Shown: one piece after another, positions 12,637 to 19,504 of the stretch
Position numbering within the stretch: position 1 is the first letter of the stretch
Layout of the letters: each line of letters opens with the position of its first letter
Virus record (IMG/VR): IMGVR_UViG_3300033145_001595
Coordinates: 1 to 64,000 of that record
Source of the DNA: a virus
DNA length: 64,000 bases
Reading direction: 5' to 3' (one strand)
Translations under genes and position numbers: made by a program
Notes under the pieces: generated by a model
What the model saw: the letters and a program-made list of their open reading frames with translations, nothing else
Databases searched by the model: none
Told to the model about the DNA's origin: nothing

Positions 12637-13917
12637 TTACGTACCTTCCTGCCAACCTGCCATGTAATCCTTCTGCCGCGTAGTCAACTTATCAATGTCA
12701 ATACCCATTGTCCCTAACTTCAACTCAGCTACCAATTTGTCAATGTGGATAGGAACGGAATAGACACCTGCCTTGGGTTCAAATTCCGTTCCCAACTCCT
12801 TAGTATACACAGCGTACTCCGACGTTAACGCCTGCACAGCGAAACTCATATCCATTACAGACGATGGGTGCCCCTCGGCAGCGGCCAAGTTCACAAGCCG
12901 CCCCTCTGCAAGAAGATAAATTCTTGTACCATGACCTGTCTCATACTCTTCTACGTTCTCTGCCTTCACTTCAAAATCATTCGACATTTCTACAAGATCA
13001 TCAATATTTATTTCAACATTGAAATGACCAGAGTTTGCAACTATCGCACCATCTTTCATCCGAGAAAAATGCTCTCGCCTTATCACATCAGCATTACCCG
13101 TCACAGTCACAAAAAGATCACCGTCCGGGACTGCTTCTTCCATCGTAGTCACTCGGAAACCATCCATAACGGCCTCCAACGCCCGCAACGGATCAACTTC
13201 CGTTACAGTAACATGAGCACCCATACCCTTCATACGACTAGCAAGGCCACGCCCACACATGCCATAACCAGCCACCACAACGTTCATTCCGGCTATCAGC
13301 GCACCCGTGCAACGTATAATACCGTCGACAGTACTCTGTCCAGTACCATAGCGATTGTCAAACAGGTGCTTGGTCATTGCGTCATTGACAGCGAACACAG
13401 GAAACAGAAGCATACCTGCACTCTCCATAGCCCGCAAACGATTCACACCTGTAGTAGTCTCTTCCATACTAGCTATTACATCAGTAGCCAATTCTTTACG
13501 TTCGGACAGAATAGCCGTCACAAGATCAGCACCATCGTCTATTGTAATATTTGGCTTATTGTCCAGTACACTGGTAATATGATTGTAATAAGTTTCATTT
13601 GTCTCACCATGCCGTGCAAATACAGGTATACCCCAATAATCCACCAACGCCGCAGCCACATCATCCTGTGTACTAAGGGGATTTGACCCACACAGTACTA
13701 TGTCCGCACCGCCAGCCTTCAAAGCCCGTGCCAAATTTGCAGTCTCAGCAGTTATATGCAAACAAGCCGAAATCCGCAAACCGGCAAACGGCCTCTCTGT
13801 CTCAAAGCGATCACGCACCATAGCCAAAACCGGCATGGACTTATTTGCCCACTCGATTCTTCGCAAACCACCTTTAGCCAACGACATATCCTTTACATCG
13901 TACTTACTCTGTTCCAT
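12637..13917 (-). CDS. ahcY: S-adenosylhomocysteine hydrolase (SahH)
   Basis: Splits S-adenosylhomocysteine to adenosine and homocysteine using bound NAD, removing the product inhibitor of SAM methyltransferases. The 426-aa length is normal. Visible features are HITAETANLARAL, GSNPLSTQDDVAAAL, HGETNETYYNHI and DDGADLV in the substrate domain, and the NAD loop GYGMCGRGLASRMKGMGAHV. The C-terminus ends TTRQKDYMAGWQEGT, like archaeal-type short enzymes, and lacks the KPDHYRY tail of the common bacterial/eukaryotic type; some archaeal members act on S-inosylhomocysteine. It sits in the P12 operon among small unknown genes. With several phage methyltransferases in the window, a SAH-clearing role is likely (inference). 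Confidence 0.95.
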   Translation of the reverse strand: MEQSKYDVKDMSLAKGGLRRIEWANKSMPVLAMVRDRFETERPFAGLRISACLHITAETANLARALKAGGADIVLCGSNPLSTQDDVAAALVDYWGIPVFARHGETNETYYNHITSVLDNKPNITIDDGADLVTAILSERKELATDVIASMEETTTGVNRLRAMESAGMLLFPVFAVNDAMTKHLFDNRYGTGQSTVDGIIRCTGALIAGMNVVVAGYGMCGRGLASRMKGMGAHVTVTEVDPLRALEAVMDGFRVTTMEEAVPDGDLFVTVTGNADVIRREHFSRMKDGAIVANSGHFNVEINIDDLVEMSNDFEVKAENVEEYETGHGTRIYLLAEGRLVNLAAAEGHPSSVMDMSFAVQALTSEYAVYTKELGTEFEPKAGVYSVPIHIDKLVAELKLGTMGIDIDKLTTRQKDYMAGWQEGT

Positions 13918-13918
13918 T

Positions 13919-14272
13919 TTAATTATACTTTCTATGTCGATTAGGAGAATTCAAAGCCCGACGCAACCTACGTCGGAAGTTTTTAAGAACACGAACAGCA
14001 TCAACATCAAAAGTCTGACCAGAATGAACATAAAAAATATCACTACAAGCATCAACAATTTCATTAAACATCTCACCCGATACACCACTACATCTACGCT
14101 TAAGTATACATTGGTGGCACCCATATTCATTACACAGCGGAAATGGCTCTTCCCCCAAAAACTCACTTTTGCGAATACTTTTTACTGTAAAAGCCTCAAG
14201 AAGCTTTTCAATATCACCCTTCTTAACCCTAATTCTATCCTCAATCTTTCTACCAAACATTCCAATCCACAT
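13919..14272 (-). CDS. Hypothetical 117-aa protein with Cys cluster
   Basis: Contains LCNEYGCHQCILKRRC (about residues 47-62), a C-C-C-C set that could bind zinc or an Fe-S cluster, and a basic C-terminal helix (VRVLKNFRRRLRRAL). AAGGAAAT lies before the ATG. It is adjacent (1 nt) to the SahH gene. The function is unknown. Confidence 0.76.
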   Translation of the reverse strand: MWIGMFGRKIEDRIRVKKGDIEKLLEAFTVKSIRKSEFLGEEPFPLCNEYGCHQCILKRRCSGVSGEMFNEIVDACSDIFYVHSGQTFDVDAVRVLKNFRRRLRRALNSPNRHRKYN

Positions 14273-14274
14273 TT

Positions 14275-14517
14275 TTATTTCCTTTCCTTATTATGAATAA
14301 TACACACCTGTTCACCAATAGCATCCTGGACCAAACGCCCATGCTCCACAGACAATCCAAGCCCACCCCGACCCGTCCCCGTCAAGAATCCCCAACCACG
14401 TACATCAAATATCCGTGTCACACTTCCTTTGTGCATAATATAGATAAACCCACCCATCTTATCAAACTGCCATTCAACATTCATTACACAATTGAAAGCC
14501 TCAGTTTCCCCAATCAC
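14275..14517 (-). CDS. Hypothetical 80-aa protein
   Basis: Begins at a GTG preceded by AAGGAAAG. The protein has beta-like segments and a glycine-rich turn (GWGFLTGTGRGGLGLSVEHG). No family was recognised. It lies 2 nt from the next gene. Confidence 0.68.
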   Translation of the reverse strand: MIGETEAFNCVMNVEWQFDKMGGFIYIMHKGSVTRIFDVRGWGFLTGTGRGGLGLSVEHGRLVQDAIGEQVCIIHNKERK

Positions 14518-14523
14518 AATTAT

Positions 14524-14754
14524 TTACTTTCCTTCCTTAGATTCAGGAGAAAACATACGCCCACAATCCCTACATCCACTCCAACCATCATTAGAGGACC
14601 AACGACGATTAGACGGATGAGAACACCTTTTCCTTCGCTCACACATAAGCGTTTCTATCAGACCCGTTTTATAGCACACAAGACATTGACCTTTTTGACG
14701 ACCACCAGCATACCACTCACGAATACGCGAATGATCGCATGTCTTTTGATTCAT
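14524..14754 (-). CDS. Zinc-ribbon protein, 76 aa
   Basis: Contains CLVC, a second C-x5-C and CRDCGRMF near the end, so probably one or two zinc ribbons; Arg-rich between them. An AGGGG site lies upstream of the ATG. The function is unknown. Confidence 0.75.
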   Translation of the reverse strand: MNQKTCDHSRIREWYAGGRQKGQCLVCYKTGLIETLMCERRKRCSHPSNRRWSSNDGWSGCRDCGRMFSPESKEGK

Positions 14755-14767
14755 AATTATTTTACCC

Positions 14768-15022
14768 CTATGACTTTGGAACCAACTTCCTCAAACTCAA
14801 ACTTTCCAAAGTTCTTTCAAGGTGATTCCTAGCAGTATATGAATCAAATATTAAGTCTTGCTCCAACCTACCAGCCGCAAAACCATGCTTAATCCCAATA
14901 GACAAACTCATCCTAACTCTACGATCAATTTTAACGGCATCATCTACTACATCCTCCAACTCAGTAAGCAACTTACTAGCACGCCGATAAAATCTTTCCA
15001 CATCATTTTCTATGTAAGCCAT
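14768..15022 (-). CDS. Hypothetical 84-aa helical protein
   Basis: Mostly helical (YRRASKLLTELEDVVDDAVKI and RNHLERTLESLSLRKL). Start 15022 follows the P12 leader with GGGAG. It is the first gene of the P12 operon containing SahH. Confidence 0.74.
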   Translation of the reverse strand: MAYIENDVERFYRRASKLLTELEDVVDDAVKIDRRVRMSLSIGIKHGFAAGRLEQDLIFDSYTARNHLERTLESLSLRKLVPKS

Positions 15023-15069
15023 TTTCCAATCTCCCATCAAGAGTAACCATCCCTTACCATCATGCCTGC

Positions 15070-15098
15070 ATTATACCATACTACAGGTCATTTGTCAA
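15070..15098 (-). promoter_or_regulatory. Early sigma-70 promoter P12
   Basis: TTGACA-N17-TATAAT with extended -10. The stop codon of the 265-aa gene is part of the -35. It drives the seven-gene SahH operon. Confidence 0.93.
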
Positions 15099-15892
15099 GG
15101 AAATTCTGGCTCAAGGTCTATACCAAGTTCCTGCAAATGATGAAAAACATCTGTCAACTTTTCCAAAGGAATATTAAACTTCACTTGTATCTCAGTACCA
15201 ACCGGACGGACAATCTTTGTTACGCCCCCACTACTACCAAGTCGATCAGCAATCTTAACATCTACTATAACCTTGAAATCAGCCGCTGCTTGTTCCTGTG
15301 TTTTCTTCTCTGCTTCCTTCTTTGCACAACGCTCCGCATGGTCAACACGCTGCTGAATAGACTCACGAATCTTTTCCCAATTAAACGAACCATCCTTTCG
15401 CATTGGAAAACTTTTATGATTAAAAACTCTACGCCTCCCATTTCGATAAGAACGATTATACTCAGTAACCGGCTCCAAAACGATACGCTTATTGTACGAC
15501 TCATAATGGAACCAATGATTAGCATTTGGAATATCGAAAACCTTCTCTCTTATAATTTCTATCAAAGCATCCTCAATAACAGCTTCTACTCTTCCTTTTT
15601 CCTCTACTATAGCTTCAGCATTCGCACTATCAAGTATTCGCTGCATTGCCTTATAAGAATAACCAATACGATTTTTCTGCACAATAGCATCCCGTATTAT
15701 ACCATACGACAATTCAACATCAAGAAGTTCAAAAAGATTTCTAACCACTTCATACTCACTCTCTGCCTCAACTCTATCCCCCTCAAATTCTGCAATATAA
15801 TGTTCTTCTACAATAAGAAAACCATTCCGACTTTCCGGTACATACGTAATGTCTATAGAAATACGCTGCACACCATCTGATCCCATTACCAT
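15095..15892 (-). CDS. Hypothetical 265-aa protein
   Basis: No family was recognised. The protein is charged and mostly helical after residue 60, with an Ala/Glu/Lys-rich segment (AERCAKKEAEKKTQEQAAADF). Start 15892 has AAGGGG 7 nt upstream. Its stop codon is the TGA of the P12 -35. A promoter-like TTGATG-N16-TATAAT (15,696-15,723) lies within its coding sequence and matches the early promoter -10 context. Confidence 0.78.
   Translation of the reverse strand: MVMGSDGVQRISIDITYVPESRNGFLIVEEHYIAEFEGDRVEAESEYEVVRNLFELLDVELSYGIIRDAIVQKNRIGYSYKAMQRILDSANAEAIVEEKGRVEAVIEDALIEIIREKVFDIPNANHWFHYESYNKRIVLEPVTEYNRSYRNGRRRVFNHKSFPMRKDGSFNWEKIRESIQQRVDHAERCAKKEAEKKTQEQAAADFKVIVDVKIADRLGSSGGVTKIVRPVGTEIQVKFNIPLEKLTDVFHHLQELGIDLEPEFP
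15696..15723 (-). promoter_or_regulatory. Internal promoter-like site
   Basis: TTGATG, 16 bp, TATAAT with extended -10 TGG and downstream ACGGG as in promoter P9. It lies inside the 265-aa gene and may be a decayed early promoter. Confidence 0.4.
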
Positions 15893-15940
15893 AATAAAGC
15901 CCCTTTCTTTTGAGGAACCTAATCCCGCATTATCTATAGT

Positions 15941-15970
15941 ATTATACACCTAACATATGTCAGTTTGTAA
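15941..15970 (-). promoter_or_regulatory. Promoter of the GGTGTATAATA class
   Basis: TATAAT (15946-15941) preceded by GGTG, with TTACAA 18 bp upstream. It drives the 265-aa gene. Confidence 0.6.
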
Positions 15971-15973
15971 GCA

Positions 15974-16015
15974 GAAAAAGAAAAACCCCGTGACTTTCTC
16001 TAACTAGCCACGAGG
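15974..16015 (-). terminator. Rho-independent terminator of the 16-kb ncRNA
   Basis: A 10-bp stem (16015-16006 with 15995-15986, one or two G-U) with a 10-nt loop, followed by TTTTTCTTTTTC on the minus strand. A textbook intrinsic terminator. Confidence 0.88.
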
Positions 16016-16188
16016 TTTCTCAACTTCATCACTCTGCTCAAAATGCAACATTTTTTAGTGTTGGGCCTACCAACTTACGTGAGTTCACATTTTCAATCCC
16101 CCTTGATTACACTCCCTTATCGATTATCCGCACTTCCATATTTCGGAAGTAATTCCTACCCCTACAAGGGGCACCCGTTCATACTCGA
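15977..16188 (-). ncRNA. Candidate ~210-nt non-coding RNA
   Basis: Bounded by its own promoter (-10 at 16,195-16,200) and the strong terminator at 15,974-16,015, with no ORF above about 15 codons on this strand. Hairpins visible by eye: GCCCCT-TGT-AGGGGT, ACTTCC-loop-GGAAGT and CAACA-loop-TGTTG, then the terminator. It does not match the sequence landmarks of RNase P, tmRNA, 6S or a SAH riboswitch that I could recognise. It may be a phage sRNA, or a leader whose terminator controls readthrough into the 265-aa gene. Confidence 0.6.
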
Positions 16189-16194
16189 CACTCT

Positions 16195-16225
16195 ATTATA
16201 CACCTACCTATAACCAATTTGCCAA
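16195..16225 (-). promoter_or_regulatory. Promoter of the 16-kb ncRNA
   Basis: TATAAT preceded by GGTG; TTGGCA lies 19 bp upstream. It is the same GGTGTATAATA class as the promoters at 15.9 and 26.3 kb. Confidence 0.62.
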
Positions 16226-16244
16226 CGAATTCCAAGAAAAACAC

Positions 16245-16520
16245 CACACCAAGAATAGTAAAAATATCTATTGCATTCATATAGAGACAGCGTGTATAAT
16301 ACTCTGAACACACAAAATACACCATACATAAACAAATATAGTGCAACAATTGAAATATAAAATACGCACCTTAAATAGTAATTGTTGTATAACAATATAG
16401 TTGCAACTCAAATATAAATTATTACACAACAAGAAAAATATAAGAAATCTCACGCGCTCACTCACCCGTACGCACAATCCCATACAGAAGTAGAAGTAGA
16501 TGTAAATGTAGAACTTTTCA
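16245..16520. repeat. Duplicated non-coding element, copy B
   Basis: Same ordered blocks as element A: the 24-bp GTGTATAATACTCTG block (16292-16315), GTGCAACAA (16341-16349), the ATACGCACC/TAAATAGTAATTGT block (16361-16385), AGTTGCA, and a (GTAGAW)n tract (16484-16513). No gene. It lies just past the primase stop codon at the end of the 26-16.5 kb operon. A and B have diverged between blocks, so the conserved blocks are likely the functional parts. Confidence 0.75.
16292..16315 (+). promoter_or_regulatory. GTGTATAATA promoter-like motif in element B
   Basis: Identical over 24 bp to the motif in element A (TATAAT with upstream GTG and downstream ACTCTGAACACACAA). No clear -35. No + strand gene follows. 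Confidence 0.45.
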
Positions 16521-16521
16521 A

Positions 16522-17478
16522 TCAAATATAATCAGCATCATCTATCATAGCATAAAGCGCATCCTTACCCAACGTATCAGGGTCTTGCCCAACCGGAAGT
16601 CTCAGCACCTTCACTTTTGTAAACAACACTATGTCTCTAGCAACAGAAAGACTTTTAATATATGCATCAGAATCCCAAGCAATCACAACCTCTGTCACAT
16701 CATGTGCGCAAATAACACATTTCTGAAGAAACGAAATATTAGTTCCAAATGTAGCACAAGCCTCATCCCCAATTCTCCACACATCCAATGGCCCCTCAAC
16801 AAGAATCATCCTGCCGCCGCCACTCCACTTGTCCAAACCGTACAAAATTCCACGCTTGCTTAAACTGCCCATCGTATTAACGTACCTAGACCTATCCACA
16901 CCAGCAAGAAGGCAGCGCCCCACGTAAGCCACCACGTCATTATCATCCCGTATAGGTAGGATGAGACGTTGAGACCACTTATCACCGGATAGGGGCGCAT
17001 AGCCTGCTTCATACTTCTCACACAATTCAAATGTAAACTCACGTAAAATAAGAAATTTACAAACCAAAAAAGGTATTCTATCCCCATCTATTGGTCCTTC
17101 GTAGGGCACGTACTCATTGATTTCCTCAACTTCTTGTAATGCATCAACATCCTTCTTTTTACTTAATATTTCAGTAACGGCACTTACTACATCCACGCCC
17201 TCATACCGCATTTCATCTTCAATTGCGTCCTCAAAAGCTTCCTTACTCATTCCATCCAACAACTTTGAAACAAGAATCCAAACCGGGCCTGCTTTCCCGC
17301 ATCGCCAACAAGTAAAATTACTACCAGTGTCCAAAAATATTCCTAGATGATACCCGTCCTCATCATTACACCAAGGACAGCAAACACCGATACAGCGTTG
17401 AGTTATATTTTTATGAGAATCCACCCAATCTATGCCATTTTCATCAAAGAAGGCTTTTACTCTATCTATTCTCGCCAT
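16522..17478 (-). CDS. dnaG: DnaG-type DNA primase
   Basis: A 318-aa primase that makes RNA primers for lagging-strand synthesis. The N-terminal zinc ribbon has CCPWCND (about residue 33) and CWRCGK (about 57). The TOPRIM core has MILVEGPLDVWRIGDE and VVIAWDSDAY, supplying the catalytic acidic residues. It is shorter than host DnaG and lacks the helicase-interacting C-terminal domain, as is usual in phage primases. It is the last gene of the operon that begins near 26.3 kb and includes the DnaB-like helicase. Confidence 0.9.
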   Translation of the reverse strand: MARIDRVKAFFDENGIDWVDSHKNITQRCIGVCCPWCNDEDGYHLGIFLDTGSNFTCWRCGKAGPVWILVSKLLDGMSKEAFEDAIEDEMRYEGVDVVSAVTEILSKKKDVDALQEVEEINEYVPYEGPIDGDRIPFLVCKFLILREFTFELCEKYEAGYAPLSGDKWSQRLILPIRDDNDVVAYVGRCLLAGVDRSRYVNTMGSLSKRGILYGLDKWSGGGRMILVEGPLDVWRIGDEACATFGTNISFLQKCVICAHDVTEVVIAWDSDAYIKSLSVARDIVLFTKVKVLRLPVGQDPDTLGKDALYAMIDDADYI

Positions 17479-17479
17479 A

Positions 17480-18208
17480 TTACCTTACCCCTCTTCTTTT
17501 TATAAGACACAAAGAATGATGATAAGCAACATTCAACCACGCAAGAAATTCATTCTCCGTCATTGCCTGTTTAGCAATATTACAATTTTTACAACATGGT
17601 ACACAATTATCTATAATATAGCCTTTAGTATTATCGCGTCGATCAACACCATTAAACAAATGCCCTAGTTTTCTTTGGTAAGGACTTTGTGGTAACATAG
17701 ATGGTTTTGCACCACAATAATAACACGACTGCTTGACCAAAGAAGCAAATTCTTCAAGTGAAATAGCAAATTCAATTTTACGCCTTTTAGCACTTCTTTT
17801 ATAACTATTCCAAATTGTGCGTTCTGCGGCAAAAACTCGTAAATGCCCACATCCACAACTTTTCGTAACACCACTTACAAGACTACAAGACCTCACACAT
17901 TTTTCATTTCCACAATCACAGCGACAAAGCCATAGAATATTTCCTCCTTTATCTTTTATTATAGATTCAGTAAGCACAACCAATTTACCAAAACGCTGTC
18001 CAGTAAGTTCTTTACGTGGGCGCCCTTTCCTAATACACCCACAACTTTTCGCAATACCACGTCGAAGACTACCGGCACACACATATTTTTCAGTTCCACA
18101 ATCACAACAACATAACCATAAAGTACTGCCGTTAACACTTTTATGTTCATCAAGCACAACCCATTTACCAAAACGTTGTCCGGTAAGGTCTATTATTTTA
18201 CGACTCAT
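17480..18208 (-). CDS. HNH homing-endonuclease-like protein
   Basis: A 242-aa protein. Two N-terminal repeats each begin LTGQRFGK-VVL and contain LW-C-CDCG-EK and KSCGC, a zinc-containing DNA-recognition repeat common in phage HNH enzymes. The C-terminus has CYYCGAKPS, NGVDRRDNTKGYIIDNCVPCC and CNIAK, an HNH/treble-clef nuclease signature in which the metal site uses paired Cys. Such genes are typical free-standing mobile endonucleases. It is inserted between the PP-loop gene and the primase with 1-nt spacings, so it has adapted to the operon. Confidence 0.88.
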   Translation of the reverse strand: MSRKIIDLTGQRFGKWVVLDEHKSVNGSTLWLCCCDCGTEKYVCAGSLRRGIAKSCGCIRKGRPRKELTGQRFGKLVVLTESIIKDKGGNILWLCRCDCGNEKCVRSCSLVSGVTKSCGCGHLRVFAAERTIWNSYKRSAKRRKIEFAISLEEFASLVKQSCYYCGAKPSMLPQSPYQRKLGHLFNGVDRRDNTKGYIIDNCVPCCKNCNIAKQAMTENEFLAWLNVAYHHSLCLIKRRGVR

Positions 18209-18209
18209 A

Positions 18210-18932
18210 TCATTCTTTCCCATTAACACGCGACATAAGATTTTTCACAAACCGCCTACGATACCCAAGTTTCATAACTATATGCAAAAAGAAATCAAAA
18301 CCCTTCCATATCCACGGATATTTTGAACCGTAAGCAAAATGCTGAACATACGGATTTGGAATCCCCCGCCGATAGCACTCCGATATAATCAACCAATTGA
18401 TCTTACAATTAGTTTTCAATGGACTACTCCGCTTCATTGACAACACACCCATAGAAGCCAACGCATGTCGTTTTGTCAAATCAGAAGTTGAGGACTTCAA
18501 CTGCCTAAACTGCACACTACTATTTGAATCATTTTCTAATCGATTGCCCAACGTCACGCCATCCGCCTCTGTAACTCCCAACCATATATCCGTTGCTCCA
18601 ACACAACCAGCAACAACTATCAACTCATTATGAATGATCTCAGAACAAGGAACACAAAATGTTTTAATAGGATTACACCACGTACTACCCAAGGCTTGCC
18701 GGTACACACAATTAAATAATTCCACTGCTGGACTCAACACCAACAATGGAACACCCAACGCATCACAAACCATGTTAGCATTTTCCAATGCAATTGGAGA
18801 CTGATAACCAGTGTCCACAAACACACACAAAATATTAAGTTTTAACTTACAAAGAATGTAAGCTACCCAAGCACTATCCTTACCACCAGATAATCCCACT
18901 ATCGTAACCGGAGAGGCGTCTGTAGAAATCAC
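18210..18932 (-). CDS. PP-loop ATP pyrophosphatase (PAPS-reductase / WbpG-like)
   Basis: A 240-aa protein. The PP-loop GLSGGKDSAW at residues about 13-22 adenylates a substrate. The following CVFVDTGYQSPIALENA and WCNPIKTFCVPCSEIIH are closer to sugar-amidotransferase (WbpG/LfnB-like) and PAPS-reductase-type proteins than to QueC or TilS. Possible roles are base or sugar thiolation/amidation or sulfur transfer; the substrate is not known. The position inside the replication/methyltransferase operon favours nucleic-acid modification (inference). Confidence 0.78.
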   Translation of the reverse strand: MISTDASPVTIVGLSGGKDSAWVAYILCKLKLNILCVFVDTGYQSPIALENANMVCDALGVPLLVLSPAVELFNCVYRQALGSTWCNPIKTFCVPCSEIIHNELIVVAGCVGATDIWLGVTEADGVTLGNRLENDSNSSVQFRQLKSSTSDLTKRHALASMGVLSMKRSSPLKTNCKINWLIISECYRRGIPNPYVQHFAYGSKYPWIWKGFDFFLHIVMKLGYRRRFVKNLMSRVNGKE

Positions 18933-18947
18933 TGTACCGATCTCCCC

Positions 18948-19262
18948 TTATTTTATACTATAATTGCCAGCCTGCCGGTCCTTCAACTCTCCCAACTTAC
19001 TCGAATTCCAACCCTTTATCTTAGCAAAATAACCAACTATGCGCGACACGTGGTCCACATCCCGCCCATTCTTAACAAATGTTATTACCTGCTTCCATTC
19101 CATATCACCCAAAACATCAGCCCGTACATGAACACACTGTTCATCAGTAGCATCATGTGGATTCGGCCAGTGCAGCCACCATCCATCATGCCCATCATAA
19201 ATACCCTCTGCCCATAAAATACCAGAATTTTCACACATACTAATCAATTCATCTTGTGTCAT
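18948..19262 (-). CDS. Hypothetical 104-aa protein
   Basis: Unknown. ATG 19262 has GGAG 9 nt upstream; an upstream in-frame ATG (19292) has no good site. The product contains a Trp-rich stretch (IYDGHDGWWLHWPNPHDA) and a helical middle. It overlaps nothing and follows the 41-aa basic gene by 43 nt. Confidence 0.68.
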   Translation of the reverse strand: MTQDELISMCENSGILWAEGIYDGHDGWWLHWPNPHDATDEQCVHVRADVLGDMEWKQVITFVKNGRDVDHVSRIVGYFAKIKGWNSSKLGELKDRQAGNYSIK

Positions 19263-19305
19263 AAATACTTTCTCCAAAGTCCCTTTAACCATATTTACAA
19301 TTTCA

Positions 19306-19431
19306 TTATCTTTGATTACTTCTTCGTCCCTGTCCAGTCTTTCGAGTAGTCGCACAACCCCCGCGACCTCTATTTGCTCTACGCCCCTGTCCACTCCCAT
19401 CCCGCTTCGGAACTCCCTTACGTGCTGCCAT
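19306..19431 (-). CDS. Small Arg/Gly-rich basic protein, 41 aa
   Basis: Short ORF at ATG 19431 with AGGTGG 6 nt upstream. The product is rich in Arg and Gly (QGRRANRGRGGC, then TRKTGQGRRSN), like small nucleic-acid-binding phage proteins with GRG repeats. It lies in the leader of the next gene and just after the 19,452-19,504 inverted repeat. Confidence 0.62.
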   Translation of the reverse strand: MAARKGVPKRDGSGQGRRANRGRGGCATTRKTGQGRRSNQR

Positions 19432-19451
19432 TACTTACCACCTTTCACTTA

Positions 19452-19504
19452 ATTTGGTCTATTAGCTACATTCATCTTATTCTACCACAAACGATAGACC
19501 AAAT
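19452..19504 (-). other. 11-bp intercistronic inverted repeat
   Basis: ATTTGGTCTAT and its complement ATAGACCAAAT are separated by 31 nt, between the 80-aa zinc gene and the 41-aa basic gene. No U-run follows, so it is more likely an mRNA-processing or protein-binding stem than a terminator. Confidence 0.6.

Noticed and set aside
12868-13686. Long open frame on the + strand opposite SahH
   Set aside because: It lies wholly antisense to a clearly conserved enzyme, and its amino-acid composition (Ser/Thr/His/Cys-rich) is that of a shadow frame. No RBS.
430-15098. CRISPR-like array suggested by a recurring ~30-bp sequence
   Set aside because: The copies are 0.3-3 kb apart, lie upstream of genes on one strand and contain -35/-10 boxes; they are promoters.
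15977-16188. 6S RNA or SAH riboswitch identity for the 16-kb ncRNA
   Set aside because: No long closing helix with a central bubble (6S) and no SAH-riboswitch core sequence could be found; it is also not upstream of SahH.
17480-18208. Group I intron around the HNH gene
   Set aside because: Flanking genes are complete and separated by 1 nt; no intron-like exon junction or conserved core was seen.
18210-18932. QueC / 7-deazaguanine pathway assignment for the PP-loop gene
   Set aside because: The loop context (GLSGGKDSAW) and Cys spacing differ from QueC, and no QueD, QueE or FolE partner lies in the window.
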